Notes: a model not told the origin generated them from the sequence alone. A DNA stretch of 64,000 nucleotides from Pseudomonas sp. Marseille-Q3773 (GCF_916618955.1 NZ_OU745390.1:1426001-1490000); one strand, 5' to 3'. Shown: positions 1-9,526, counted from the stretch's first letter. A program made the numbers and translations.

Positions 1-528
1 GGCTTGTCAATGGTGTATGGCTTCGTCGGCCAGTCGGGGGGCTACGCCTGGATCGAATCAGCGCCGAACCAGGGCACCCGGGTTTCCATGCTTTTTCCAA
101 GGTGCCATGAGCCGCTCCCCGAGGCTACGCGGGTGATCCAGCGCGCGCAGCGCATGGCATGCGGCGAGCGCCTGCTACTGGTCGATGATGAGCTGGGTTT
201 GCGTGCGGTCATGCGCGAGTACCTGGCTGAACGTGGCTTCGACGTCACTGAGGCGGGCGACGCCAATAGTGCACTGGAGCGCTTCCGCCATGACGGTCCG
301 TTCGACCTGGTAATCACCGACATCGGCCTGCCGGGCGGTTTCAGTGGCCGACAAGTGGCCAGGGCCATGCGCATGCAGCTTCCACAACAGAGAATTCTGT
401 TCATCACCGGTTACGCCGACCAGCGAATCGAGGCGCAGTTGCTCGAACCGCCAGGCACGGCATTGATGAACAAACCGTTTCCGCTGGCGGACCTTGCGGA
501 TGAGGCACTTCGCCTGCTCGACGAGTGA
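1..528 (+). CDS. Sensor kinase/receiver protein, C-terminal part (5' end outside window)
   Basis: The reading frame is already open at base 1 and encodes the end of a histidine-kinase ATPase domain (G2-box residues GLSMVYGF). A linker and a complete receiver domain follow. Receiver landmarks are the acidic pocket LLLVDDE, the phospho-acceptor Asp in DLVITDIGLPG, the FITGY threonine and the NKPF lysine. It is therefore the tail of a hybrid kinase whose sensing part lies outside the window. The first ATG inside the frame is not a real start. The tail closely resembles the end of the convergent hybrid kinase at 534-2150 (shared SMVYGF, DxGLPG, FITGYA and KPF blocks), so the two look paralogous. 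Only 5 bases separate the two stop codons. Signal and target are unknown. Confidence 0.85.
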   Translation, partial: GLSMVYGFVGQSGGYAWIESAPNQGTRVSMLFPRCHEPLPEATRVIQRAQRMACGERLLLVDDELGLRAVMREYLAERGFDVTEAGDANSALERFRHDGPFDLVITDIGLPGGFSGRQVARAMRMQLPQQRILFITGYADQRIEAQLLEPPGTALMNKPFPLADLADEALRLLDE

Positions 529-533
529 TCGGC

Positions 534-2150
534 TCAGGGCCTGCCCAGAATCTGCGTCACCAGCGCCTGCAGTTGCCGCAGTTCGAACGGCTTGCCCATC
601 AGGTGCATGCCGGCGACCAGGAAGCCGTCGCGGACCATGGCCGTTTCCGCGTAGCCGGTAATGAACAGAACCGGCAAGCGCGGGCGCAGGTTGCGGGCGA
701 TCTCGGCCAGTTGCCGGCCGTTCATGCCGGGCAGGCCGACATCCGTGAGCAGCAGGTCGACGGGCTGGCTCGAGCGCAGCACCTTCAGCCCGTCATTGGC
801 ATCGGCGCCACTGTGGCAGGCAAAGCCCTCTTCGCGCAGGGCCTGGCACAGCAACTGGCGTACATCCGGATCGTCCTCGACCACCAGCACGTGATGGCCC
901 CGGCCACCCTGCACGGGTAACATCGGCTCCTGCGATGGCTGGGCCTGGCCCAGGTGGCGCGGCAGGTACAGCTCCACCTGGGTGCCATGGCCGAGCTGGC
1001 TATGCAGGGTGACATGGCCGCGGGACTGCTTGCTGAAACCGTACACCATCGACAGGCCGAGGCCGATGCCCTGGCCGATCGCCTTGGTACTGAAGAACGG
1101 CTCGAAAGCGTGCTCCAGCGTGCTTTGCGCCATGCCTTGGCCGTCATCGGTGATACGCAGGCGGACATAGTCACCGGCACACAGGGCGCTGTCAGTGACA
1201 TGCCCGGCGCCGATAGCCTGGTTGGTCGCCTCGATGCGCAAATGGCCACCACTGGGCATGGCTTCGCAGGCATTCAACAGCAAGTTGTCGAGCGCCTCCT
1301 GTAATTGCTGGCCATCGGCCTCTACTGGCCACAGCCCCTCGGTAAGGTCCACCTGCACGCGCACGGCCGGGCTCACGCGGGCCACCAGGCGCTTCTTCTG
1401 GAGCAACGGGTGCAGGTCGATGCGCTGGCTGTGCAACGATTGTCGGGAAGAGAAGGCCAGCAGCCGGTGGGTCAGCCGGGCGGCGCGTGACACCGCTTCG
1501 CGGCCCATGCGCAGCATGGTGTCCAGGCCGTCACTGCGGCCCTGCTGCAGGCGCCGGTCAATCAGCTCGAAACTGCCGCCGATGCTGGTGAGCAGGTTGT
1601 TGAAATCATGTGCGACCCCTCCGGCAAGTTGACCAATGGCCTCCATTTTCCGCGCCTGGTAGCGGGCGAACTCGCTGCGCTCCCGCGCCTCGCCGGGTGA
1701 TACGCCCTGCGCTTGCAGGCGTAGCTGCAGATCCAGCAACTGATCGCGTACCAGATACTGTCGGCGTCTGTTGCGCAACGCGGACTGGGCCATGTGCAGC
1801 AGTTGGGCATTTTCGAACGGTACCGCCAGCCACATCACATTGCCCAGTGGCGTATGACCTGAAGCCGTAACGCGGCGATTGCCCTGGACAAGCAGCACGA
1901 TGGGCAGGTCCGACCAGCCGGGTTGCTGGTCGAGAAACGCCTGTAGCAGGGGGCTCGGGCCTGCGTCGAATACCTGCTCGGCAATGATCGCCAGGCCTGC
2001 GCCCTCCGCCAGACAAGCCAGTAGCCGGGACAGGTCGGGCGCGCACAGGCTGTCGATGCCGGCGCAAGCGAGCAGCCGAGCGATATCTGCGGCTAACGGC
2101 GAGGGCGCGAGGATCAAGGCACGTTCCTCCAGCGCCGACGAACTGACCAA
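534..2150 (-). CDS. Hybrid sensor histidine kinase with C-terminal receiver domain
   Basis: A 538-aa protein with no signal peptide or membrane segment, so it is probably cytoplasmic. Residues 1-125 look like a degenerate receiver-type sensing domain. A short coiled linker leads to the phospho-acceptor H-box (GGVAHDFNNLLTSI, His about 181), then an HATPase domain with N box NLLLNACEAM and G1 box ITDDGQGM. The receiver has VLVVEDD, Asp in LLLTDVGLPG, FITGYAE and MGKPF. No ATG occurs early in the frame. A TTG at 2150 preceded by GGGGGA at a 6-base spacing is the best start. The TPR gene lies 78 bases upstream on the same strand, so the two may be cotranscribed. It is paralogous to the truncated gene at the left edge. 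The signal is unknown. Confidence 0.88.
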   Translation of the reverse strand: MVSSSALEERALILAPSPLAADIARLLACAGIDSLCAPDLSRLLACLAEGAGLAIIAEQVFDAGPSPLLQAFLDQQPGWSDLPIVLLVQGNRRVTASGHTPLGNVMWLAVPFENAQLLHMAQSALRNRRRQYLVRDQLLDLQLRLQAQGVSPGEARERSEFARYQARKMEAIGQLAGGVAHDFNNLLTSIGGSFELIDRRLQQGRSDGLDTMLRMGREAVSRAARLTHRLLAFSSRQSLHSQRIDLHPLLQKKRLVARVSPAVRVQVDLTEGLWPVEADGQQLQEALDNLLLNACEAMPSGGHLRIEATNQAIGAGHVTDSALCAGDYVRLRITDDGQGMAQSTLEHAFEPFFSTKAIGQGIGLGLSMVYGFSKQSRGHVTLHSQLGHGTQVELYLPRHLGQAQPSQEPMLPVQGGRGHHVLVVEDDPDVRQLLCQALREEGFACHSGADANDGLKVLRSSQPVDLLLTDVGLPGMNGRQLAEIARNLRPRLPVLFITGYAETAMVRDGFLVAGMHLMGKPFELRQLQALVTQILGRP

Positions 2151-2228
2151 AACGATTCCCCCACGGGTGGTCCGATACCCACTGGACCTTGAAGACGACT
2201 GCGGGGTTCAACCGAATTACAGCGTTGC

Positions 2229-3284
2229 CTACAGGCCTTGTTGCAACACCGGGTCGTCCGGGTTCTGCTGCTCCAGCTCCGCCAACAGCACCTGCACGTT
2301 CTGCAACTGGCCGGTCTCTTTCCAGTACTGGATCAGCAACACCCGTGCCCGGCGATTGGCCGGTTGCCGATTGAGCACGGTTTCCAGCTGCTTTTGCGCG
2401 GCATCGACCTGTTCCAGCTCATGCAGGGTGACCGCCAGGGTATAGCGGTAGTCAGTATTGTCCGGGTCCAGCTCGACAGCGCGGGACAAGGCCAGCAGAG
2501 CGTATTCGCGCTGTTCATGACGGTTCAGCCAGAGGCCTAGCTCGTATTGCAGAAAAGCCGAGTCGGGACTCAATGCCAGGGCCTTGGCCAGTACCTGCCG
2601 CGAGGCATCATGATGGCCCTGGCGTTCCAGCAGGCGTACCTGGGTGGCCAAGGCATCGAGGTTGCCGGGGGCTGTCGCCAAGGCACGCTGCAGAGCGGCG
2701 GCGGCTTGGTCGTAGTCGTTTTCATGGAGGTACAGGCGCGCCAGGTGGACCTGGGCGTCAGTATCCCCGGGTTGTTGCTCCAGGGCCTGTTGATACTGCT
2801 CGAGGGCCGCCTGCAGCGGGCCGAAATACAGGCCGATGGCGTCCGGGTCGAGACCCAGCAGGGCGTCCACAGCGGCAAAGCGCACGCTTTGCTCCTGGTC
2901 ATCCAGCAGCGGGCCTAGCACCAGGCTGCGCTGCGCCGCCGGCAGCAGGCGGCGGATGCTGGCAATGGCCGCCCGACGTACCAGTGGGTCGCCATGCTCG
3001 AGGTCCTGGCGGGCGAGTTTCAATGCCTGCGGCGAAGGGTAGTTGGGCAACTCGGCGTACAGGGCGGCACGCCGAACCGGAGGCAGGTCGTTGCGTTGCA
3101 GTTGCTGGTACAACACCCGCGCAGCGCCGGGCTGGCCTTCGTGGGCCTGGCGCAAGGCCTTGGCGTAGCTGTGCGCAGGCAAGGTTGGCGGCGGCGGTTG
3201 GTCGTCGCGCCACAGGTAGCCGAACAGGGCCGACACCACGATCAACAGCAGCAGGGCGATCAGGTAGCGGTTGCGTCTGGGCAT
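2229..3284 (-). CDS. Membrane-anchored HEAT/TPR repeat protein
   Basis: A 351-aa protein. I use the ATG at 3284, just before MPRRNRYLIALLLLIV, because this gives a positively charged N-terminus followed by one hydrophobic anchor. A longer frame back to 3341 adds 19 residues that do not look like a leader. After the anchor come helical pairs of HEAT/PBS type (roughly residues 75-165; charged repeats around DPLVRRAA and QSVRFAAVDALL). At least four tetratricopeptide repeats follow (about 170-340; W/L/G/Y/A/P spacing, DPDNTDYRYTLA). The repeat part is predicted to be periplasmic and to act as a protein-binding scaffold. It sits upstream of the hybrid kinase on the same strand and could be its partner, but nothing in the sequence proves this. 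Confidence 0.8.
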   Translation of the reverse strand: MPRRNRYLIALLLLIVVSALFGYLWRDDQPPPPTLPAHSYAKALRQAHEGQPGAARVLYQQLQRNDLPPVRRAALYAELPNYPSPQALKLARQDLEHGDPLVRRAAIASIRRLLPAAQRSLVLGPLLDDQEQSVRFAAVDALLGLDPDAIGLYFGPLQAALEQYQQALEQQPGDTDAQVHLARLYLHENDYDQAAAALQRALATAPGNLDALATQVRLLERQGHHDASRQVLAKALALSPDSAFLQYELGLWLNRHEQREYALLALSRAVELDPDNTDYRYTLAVTLHELEQVDAAQKQLETVLNRQPANRRARVLLIQYWKETGQLQNVQVLLAELEQQNPDDPVLQQGL

Positions 3285-3501
3285 CGGACGATCCGTGGCG
3301 GCGGGAAGGCAAAGCTTGGGGCAGGTGGGGGGTAAATGCAACCGGGTGGAGGCTGTCAGGTGCCTGGCTTGGGTTTTGCGGGGTGTCGCAGAACCGCTTC
3401 GCGAATTTCATCCGCGATGCGCCGCGTGGGCGGCGCTCGGCCTCACAGGCCATGCACATCACATGGCGTACACTCCGCGCACGATAGACCTCCCAGTCCA
3501 T

Positions 3502-3533
3502 AAAAAAGCCCCGCGGGCCTTCGCCTGCGGGGC
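3502..3533 (-). terminator. Rho-independent terminator after oprN
   Basis: Read on the minus strand, a GC-rich stem (GCCCCGC paired with GCGGGGC, extended inward by GGC/GCC) closes a short loop. A run of six T follows directly. It lies about 50 bases beyond the oprN stop and is well placed to end the mexEF-oprN transcript. The rest of the 3285-3581 gap shows nothing else I can name. Confidence 0.85.
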
Positions 3534-3581
3534 AAACGGTTGGGGGAGGAGCCAACCAAAGGAGTCGTGGAACAGGGCGGA

Positions 3582-4997
3582 TCAGCGGGCGCTGGCGACG
3601 GTCTCCGGTTGCCAGCCGCCGCCCAGGGCCTTGTAGATCGAGACGATGCCGCGGTACAGCTCGACCTCGCCCTGGGCTTGCGCATCTTCCGCACTGAGCC
3701 GCTCACGCTCGGCATCGAGCAGCACCAGGTAATCCACCGTACCTTCGCGGTAACGAATCGAAGCCAGCTCCGCTGCCTTGCGGCTGGCATCGCTCTGGCG
3801 CATCAGCGACAACAGCCGCTGCTGGGTCTTGTCGTAATCGCTGAAGGCATTGGCCGATTCTTCCAGGGCCAACAACACCTGCTGTTCATAGTTGGCCAGC
3901 GCCCCTTCGGCATCGGCCTTGGCGCCGCGCAGGCGGGCCCGCACGCTGCCCAGGTCGAAGGCGGCCCAGGTGATGCTCGGGCCCAGTGCCCAGGCGTTGG
4001 CCGCCGAGGAACCGATCTGCGAGCCGCGCGCGGCAGTAAAGCCAAGGAAGCCGCTGAGGCTGACGCGGGGGAACAGGTCGGCCGTGGCTACGCCGACATT
4101 GGCTGTGGCAGCCGCCAACTGGCGCTCGGCGCTACGGATGTCCGGACGACGACGCAGCAATTCTGCCGGGTCTCCCACCGGCAGAGCCTTGGCGATCGCT
4201 GGCAGGGCCTTGGGCGACAGGTCGACGCTGAGCGCTTCGGGGCGTTGGCCAAGCAGGGTGGCGATACGGTGCCGGGCGCGGGCTTGTTCCGCCTGCAGTT
4301 GCGGTACCGTGGCCTCGACTCCGGCCAGGCGCGCATCGGCACGCACCACGTCGAGGTCATTGCCGACGCCAGCGTCCCGCAGGGTTTCCGTAATGGCCCG
4401 CGATTCCTGTTGGGTCTTGAGGTTGGCCAGGGCAATTTTCTCGCGCAACTGCGCGCCGCGCAGCTGGCCGTAGGCATCGACCAGCTCGGCGATCAGGCTG
4501 ACCTGCAACTGCTGCAGGTCGGCTGCCGCCACCGCTTCCTGGGCTTCGCTGGCCTCGATCTGGCGCTGGATGCGGCCGAACAGGTCAAGCTCCCAGGCCA
4601 TGTCCAGGCCCAGGTCGTAGCGCTCGCTGTTCACCCGTTGGGTGGTCTGGCCGGGGATCTGGCCCTTGCCGATATCGCTGCTGACGCGGCTGGTGACCAC
4701 CGGGAACTGATCGTTCTCGGCGTCTTCACGGATCGAGCGGGCCGATTTCAGGCGGGCGAAGGCCACGCGCAGGTCACGGTTGCCGTCTAGCGAAGCCTGC
4801 ACCAGCTGGTTCAGTACCGGGTCGTCGAACTGCTTCCACCACAGGCTTTCGAAACGGCTACGGTCGTAGGCCTTGGCCTGTACATCGCTGGCCAGCTGCG
4901 CAGGCTCGGTGGCCGGTGCCTGGTAGTCCGGGCCCACCGCGCAGGCCGCCAGGGCCAGCGCCAGCAGGCTCGGGGTCAAGGGTTTGAGCAGGTTCAT
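3582..4997 (-). CDS. oprN: Outer-membrane efflux channel lipoprotein OprN
   Basis: A 471-aa TolC-type channel and the last gene of the efflux operon. I take the ATG at 4997, whose ATGA overlaps the mexF stop by 4 bases and which leads straight into a lipoprotein signal peptide (lipobox LAAC before AVGPDYQAP). Two outer-membrane efflux repeats follow, with the usual RRPDIRSAERQL signature in the second half. Length matches OprM/OprN-type proteins (about 470-485 aa). It provides the outer-membrane duct for the MexEF pump. The longer open frame back to 5333 runs through mexF and is not used. The symbol is assigned mainly from the MexF identity of the upstream gene; other OprM-family names are possible. 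Confidence 0.92.
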   Translation of the reverse strand: MNLLKPLTPSLLALALAACAVGPDYQAPATEPAQLASDVQAKAYDRSRFESLWWKQFDDPVLNQLVQASLDGNRDLRVAFARLKSARSIREDAENDQFPVVTSRVSSDIGKGQIPGQTTQRVNSERYDLGLDMAWELDLFGRIQRQIEASEAQEAVAAADLQQLQVSLIAELVDAYGQLRGAQLREKIALANLKTQQESRAITETLRDAGVGNDLDVVRADARLAGVEATVPQLQAEQARARHRIATLLGQRPEALSVDLSPKALPAIAKALPVGDPAELLRRRPDIRSAERQLAAATANVGVATADLFPRVSLSGFLGFTAARGSQIGSSAANAWALGPSITWAAFDLGSVRARLRGAKADAEGALANYEQQVLLALEESANAFSDYDKTQQRLLSLMRQSDASRKAAELASIRYREGTVDYLVLLDAERERLSAEDAQAQGEVELYRGIVSIYKALGGGWQPETVASAR

Positions 4998-7900
4998 GCA
5001 TGGCTCTCCAGCGAGTGAACGCGTTCGGCCTTGCGGGCCTGGCGGCGTTCGACGAAACGGCGGATCAGGAAGAAGAACACTGGGGTAAGGAACAGGCCGA
5101 ACACGGTCACCCCGATCATCCCCGAGAACACTGCCACACCCATGGCATGGCGCATTTCCGAGCCGGCGCCGGAGGAAAACACCAGCGGAACCACACCCAT
5201 GATGAAGGCGATCGAGGTCATCAGGATCGGCCGCAGACGCAGACGGCAGGCTTCCAGCACTGCGGCCAGCGGGTCGAGGCCTTCGGCCTGCTTGTCTTTG
5301 GCGAACTCGACGATCAGGATCGCGTTCTTGCACGCCAGGCCCACCAGCACGATCAGGCCGATCTGGGTGAAGATGTTGTTGTCACCGCCGGAAATGATCA
5401 CTCCGGTAATGGCCGACAGCAGGGTCATCGGCACGATCAGGATCACCGCCAGCGGCAGGCTCCAGCTTTCGTACTGGGCAGCCAGCACCAGGAACGCCAG
5501 CAGCACGCACAGCGGGAAGACGAACAGCGCGGTGTTGCCCGCCAGGATCTGCTGGTAGGTCAGGTCGGTCCATTCGAAGGTCATGCCATTGGGCAATTCC
5601 TCTTTCAGCAGCTTCTCGATTGCCGCTTCGGCCTGGCCGGAGCTGTAGCCCGGAGCCGCAGCACCGTTGATTTCTGCGGTGATGAAGCCGTTGTAGTGCA
5701 TCACCCGGTCAGGCCCTGAGGTGTCGCTGACCTTGAGGAAGGTCGCCAGCGGGATCATCTCGCCGAGGTTGTTGCGCACCTTCAACTGGCCGATCTGTTC
5801 GGCATCGAGGCGGAACTGCTGCTCGGCCTGGACATTGACCTGGTAGGTGCGGCCAAAGCGGTTGAAGTCGTTGGTGTACAGCGAGCCCAGGTAGACCTGC
5901 AGGGTATCGAAGATATCGGTGATCGCCACGCCGTGGGTCTTGGCCTTTTCCCGGTCGATGGCCGCATCCACCTGCGGCACGTTGACCTGGTAGCTGGTGA
6001 ACAGACCCGCCAGCTCCGGCACGTTGCGGCTCTTGGCGATGATGTTCTGGGTTTCCTTGTACAGCGCTTCGTAGCCCAGGTTGCCGCGGTCCTCGATCTG
6101 CAGACGGAAGCCGCCGATGGTGCCCAGGCCTTGTACCGGTGGTGGCGGGAAGATCGCGATGTAGGCGTCCTGGATATCGGCGAACTGGGCATTCAGCGCT
6201 GCCGCGATCGCAGCGGCCGACTGGCTCGGGTCCTTGCGCTCGTCGAACGGCTTGAGCGGGGTGAACACGATGCCGCTGTTCGGGCTGTTGGTGAAACCGT
6301 TGATCGAAAGGCCAGGGAAGGCTACCGAGTCGGCCACGCCAGGCTGCTTCAGGGCGATTTCGCTCATGCGCTTGATCACCGCCTCGGTGCGGTCGAGGCT
6401 GGCCGCGTCAGGCAACTGGGCGAAGGCTACCAGGTACTGCTTGTCCTGCGCCGGGACGAAACCGGTCGGGGTGGACGAGAAGCCCAGGTAGGTCAGGCCC
6501 ATCAGGCCGGCATACACGAACAGGGCGATACTGCTGGAGCGGATGACCCGGCGCACGCCACCGACGTAGCGGTTGGAAGCACGGTCGAAGAAGCGGTTGA
6601 ACGGCGCGAACAGCCAGCTGCCCAGCAGCTTTTCCAGGAACCGCGAGAAACGGTCCTTGGGCGCATGGTGGTCCTTGAGCAGCACCGCTGCCAAGGCCGG
6701 CGACAGGGTCAGCGAGTTGAAGGCCGAGATCACCGTGGAGATCGCGATGGTCAGGGCGAACTGCTTGTAGAACTGCCCGGTGAGGCCGGAGATGAACGCG
6801 GCAGGCACGAACACGGCGCACAGCACCAGGGCAGTGGCGATGATCGGGCCGGTCACTTCGCTCATGGCCTTTTGCGTGGCATCCAGCGGCTTGAGGCCCA
6901 GGCCTATGTTGCGCTCGACGTTTTCCACCACCACGATGGCGTCGTCCACCACGATACCGATGGCCAGGACCAGGCCGAACAATGACAGCGCGTTGAGCGA
7001 GAAGCCGAACAGGTGCATGACGGCGAAGGTACCGATCAGCGAGACTGGCACAGCCAGCAGCGGGATGATCGAGGCACGCCAGGTCTGCAGGAAAAGGATC
7101 ACCACCAGCACCACCAGCACCAGCGCTTCGAAGAGGGTGTGCACCACCGCTTCGATGGAGCCACGGACGAACACGGTCGGGTCATAGACGATGCTGTAGT
7201 CCATGCCTTCGGGGAAATCCTTCTTCAGCTCGGCCATTTTCGCCCGCACTTCGTCGGAAATCTCGATGGCGTTGGAGCCAGGGCGCTGGAAGATCGGGAT
7301 GGCGACCGCCGGCTGGTTGTTCAGCAGCGAGCGCAGGGCGTACTGGCTGGAGCCGAGCTCGACCCGGGCGATGTCCTTCAGGCGGGTGATCTCACCATCG
7401 GCACCGGCACGAATGATGATGTTCTCGAACTCTTCCTCGTTGACCAGGCGGCCCTGGGTGTTGATCGACAGCTGGAAGCTGGTCGAACCCGGGGCGGGCG
7501 GGGCGCCCAGCTGGCCGGCAGCCACCTGGCGGTTCTGCTCGCGGATCGCGGCCACCACATCACTGGCGGTGAGGTTGCGCGAGGCGGTCTTGTTCGGGTC
7601 GAGCCACACGCGCAGCGAGTAGTCGCCCATGCCGAACAGTTGCACGTCGCCTACGCCACCCAGGCGCGCCAGCTCGTCCTTGATGTTGAGGATGGCGTAG
7701 TTGGACAGGTAGAGCATGTCGTAGCGGTTGTCCGGCGAGGTCAGGTGCACGACCATGGTCAGGTCGGGCGAGGCCTTGTCGACGGTGATACCGATACGGG
7801 TCACTTCTTCGGGCAGCTTGGGCTGGGTGCGGGTGACGCGGTTCTGTACCTGCACCTGGGCATTGTCCAAGTCGGTGCCCAGGGCGAAGGTGATGGTCAG

Positions 7901-8173
7901 CGTCAGTTTGCCGTCAGCGGTGGACTGCGAAGACATGTACAGCATGTTCTCCACACCGGTGATGGCCTGCTCCAGCGGCGCAGCGACGGTTTCGCCGATG
8001 ACCTTGGGGTTGGCGCCGGGGAAGTTGGCGCGCACCACCACGGTCGGCGGCACGACTTCGGGGTATTCGCTGATCGGCAGCTGGAACAGCGAGATCGAGC
8101 CTGCGATCAGCAGCACCAGCGACAGCACCGCAGCGAAGATCGGCCGGGTAATGAAGAATTTCGAGAAGTTCAT
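4994..8173 (-). CDS. mexF: RND multidrug efflux transporter MexF
   Basis: A 1059-aa inner-membrane proton antiporter of the HAE1 RND family. The N-terminus (MNFSKFFITRPIFAAV, then QLPISEYPEVVPP) and the pore-domain text match what I know of P. aeruginosa MexF very closely. The first transmembrane helix, two large periplasmic loops, and the proton-relay aspartates in LAIGIVVDDAIVVVENVE (about residue 410) are all present. It works with MexE and OprN; the family exports chloramphenicol, fluoroquinolones, trimethoprim and related compounds. The start at 8173 is 12 bases after the mexE stop, and the end overlaps oprN by 4 bases, so translation is likely coupled. No truncation is seen. Confidence 0.96.
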   Translation of the reverse strand: MNFSKFFITRPIFAAVLSLVLLIAGSISLFQLPISEYPEVVPPTVVVRANFPGANPKVIGETVAAPLEQAITGVENMLYMSSQSTADGKLTLTITFALGTDLDNAQVQVQNRVTRTQPKLPEEVTRIGITVDKASPDLTMVVHLTSPDNRYDMLYLSNYAILNIKDELARLGGVGDVQLFGMGDYSLRVWLDPNKTASRNLTASDVVAAIREQNRQVAAGQLGAPPAPGSTSFQLSINTQGRLVNEEEFENIIIRAGADGEITRLKDIARVELGSSQYALRSLLNNQPAVAIPIFQRPGSNAIEISDEVRAKMAELKKDFPEGMDYSIVYDPTVFVRGSIEAVVHTLFEALVLVVLVVILFLQTWRASIIPLLAVPVSLIGTFAVMHLFGFSLNALSLFGLVLAIGIVVDDAIVVVENVERNIGLGLKPLDATQKAMSEVTGPIIATALVLCAVFVPAAFISGLTGQFYKQFALTIAISTVISAFNSLTLSPALAAVLLKDHHAPKDRFSRFLEKLLGSWLFAPFNRFFDRASNRYVGGVRRVIRSSSIALFVYAGLMGLTYLGFSSTPTGFVPAQDKQYLVAFAQLPDAASLDRTEAVIKRMSEIALKQPGVADSVAFPGLSINGFTNSPNSGIVFTPLKPFDERKDPSQSAAAIAAALNAQFADIQDAYIAIFPPPPVQGLGTIGGFRLQIEDRGNLGYEALYKETQNIIAKSRNVPELAGLFTSYQVNVPQVDAAIDREKAKTHGVAITDIFDTLQVYLGSLYTNDFNRFGRTYQVNVQAEQQFRLDAEQIGQLKVRNNLGEMIPLATFLKVSDTSGPDRVMHYNGFITAEINGAAAPGYSSGQAEAAIEKLLKEELPNGMTFEWTDLTYQQILAGNTALFVFPLCVLLAFLVLAAQYESWSLPLAVILIVPMTLLSAITGVIISGGDNNIFTQIGLIVLVGLACKNAILIVEFAKDKQAEGLDPLAAVLEACRLRLRPILMTSIAFIMGVVPLVFSSGAGSEMRHAMGVAVFSGMIGVTVFGLFLTPVFFFLIRRFVERRQARKAERVHSLESHA

Positions 8174-8185
8174 CGGTGGGATCCC

Positions 8186-9427
8186 TTAACCGCGTGGCGC
8201 CGGGGCGCTGGCGACTTTCACGTTGTTGCCCGCCACCTTCGGCGCCGGGTTGCTGGCCTCCAGGGCCTGGCGCTGCTGGGCGAGGGCGGCGAGGGTCTGT
8301 TCACTGGCCATCGGCGTCTCTTCCGGCGTGACCGGCGAACCCGGGCGCACACGCTGCAGGCCCTTGACCACGATGCGGTCGTCCTTGCCCAGGCCGCTGC
8401 GCACGATGCGCAGGCCTTCCAGCTTCGGCCCCAGTTCGACGGCGCGGTAAGTGGCCTTGTTGTCCTTGTCCATCACCAGCACGAACTTCTTGCCCAGGTC
8501 GGTGCCCACCGCTTCGTCGTTGATCAGCACGGCCTGGTACTGGGCGCTGCCGACCAGCTTCAGACGGGCGTACAGGCCCGGGGTGAACTGGCCGTCGCTG
8601 TTGTCGAATACCGCCCGGCCACGGATGGTGCCGGTGCGCGGGTTGACCTGGTTGTCGACGAAGTTCATCTGCCCCAGGTGCGGGTTGCCGGTTTCGTTGG
8701 TCAGGCCCAGGTACACGGGGGTGCTCTGGCCACGCTGGCCTTCGCGGGCCAGTTGGGTGTACTTGAGATACACCCGCTCGTCGGCGTCGAAGTAGGCGTA
8801 CACCTTGTCCGTAGACACCACGCTGGTCAGCGGGGTGACATCGGCAGTCACGATGTTGCCGGCAGTGAACTGGGCACGGCTGACCCGGCCGCTGATCGGC
8901 GCGGTGACACGGGTGAAGCTGAGGTTGAGGCGGGCCAGGTCAAGCTGGGCCTGGATCGCGTCAACCCCGGCGCGGGCTTCGGCGGCGGCGCTGCTGCGCG
9001 ATTCGGCCAGTTCTGCGGAGATCGCGTTGCTGTCACGCAGGCGTTCCCCGCGGCGCGCTTCGTTGGCGCTGCGGATGGCAGTGGCCTTGGCCTGCTGCAG
9101 TTGCGCTTCGAGGCGGCGGACCTCGGCCTGGAACGGGCGTGGGTCGATCTGGAACAGCAGGTCGCCTTTCTTGACCTGAGCGCCTTCGGTGAATGCCACC
9201 AGGTCGATCTGACCGGACACCCGCGGGCGTACTTCAACGGTTTCCGGGGCCTCGAGGCGGCCGGTGAATTCGTCCCATTCATTGATCGGTTGCTCGATCA
9301 CCTTGGCCACACTGACCTTCGGCGCGGTGGGAGCCTGCACAGCGTCGGGGGTTCGGCCGCAAGCGCTGATCACCACCACTGCCAGGGCAGCGAGGGGCAA
9401 GCGCAAGGGTTTGAGTGATTGTTCCAT
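8186..9427 (-). CDS. mexE: Periplasmic membrane-fusion lipoprotein MexE
   Basis: A 413-aa adaptor linking MexF to OprN. The ATG at 9427, preceded by a GGAG ribosome site, opens directly onto a lipoprotein signal peptide (lipobox ISAC, then GRTPDAV). The longer open frame to 9733 lacks these traits. Domains in order are a beta-barrel/lipoyl half (RPRVSGQIDLVAF), an alpha-helical hairpin rich in Ala/Glu/Arg (about 105-160), the second lipoyl half (VTAPISGRVSR) and a C-terminal beta-barrel/proximal domain. It is the first gene of mexE-mexF-oprN. The upstream region holds a MexT-like box. The mexT and mexS genes that flank this operon in P. aeruginosa are not next to it here. Confidence 0.95.
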   Translation of the reverse strand: MEQSLKPLRLPLAALAVVVISACGRTPDAVQAPTAPKVSVAKVIEQPINEWDEFTGRLEAPETVEVRPRVSGQIDLVAFTEGAQVKKGDLLFQIDPRPFQAEVRRLEAQLQQAKATAIRSANEARRGERLRDSNAISAELAESRSSAAAEARAGVDAIQAQLDLARLNLSFTRVTAPISGRVSRAQFTAGNIVTADVTPLTSVVSTDKVYAYFDADERVYLKYTQLAREGQRGQSTPVYLGLTNETGNPHLGQMNFVDNQVNPRTGTIRGRAVFDNSDGQFTPGLYARLKLVGSAQYQAVLINDEAVGTDLGKKFVLVMDKDNKATYRAVELGPKLEGLRIVRSGLGKDDRIVVKGLQRVRPGSPVTPEETPMASEQTLAALAQQRQALEASNPAPKVAGNNVKVASAPAPRG

Positions 9428-9502
9428 GGAGAACTCCGCCAGAATATGAGTAGTGGGCGGAGTGTGAGTGTCTTGCGCGCAAGGCACGAATCGAACGGGA
9501 CG

Positions 9503-9526
9503 AAGGTTATTATCACGCCGAATGAT
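9503..9526 (-). promoter_or_regulatory. MexT-like LysR box upstream of mexE
   Basis: On the minus strand the sequence runs ATCA-N5-CGTGAT-N4-ACCTT. This is close to the published MexT box ATCA-N5-GTCGAT-N4-ACYAT. It overlaps a 17-base dyad TATCA-N7-TGATA (9511-9527) typical of LysR-type sites. It lies 76-99 bases upstream of the mexE start, a normal position for a LysR activator. The consensus is quoted from memory and no binding is shown. Confidence 0.5.

Noticed and set aside
3540..4790. 416-aa open frame antisense to oprN
   Set aside because: No recognisable motif and it lies fully over a certain gene.
7013..9418. 801-aa open frame antisense to mexF and mexE
   Set aside because: Composition is typical of a GC-rich antisense shadow (His/Gly/Arg/Asp-rich), with no domain or ribosome site; the opposite strand holds two certain genes.
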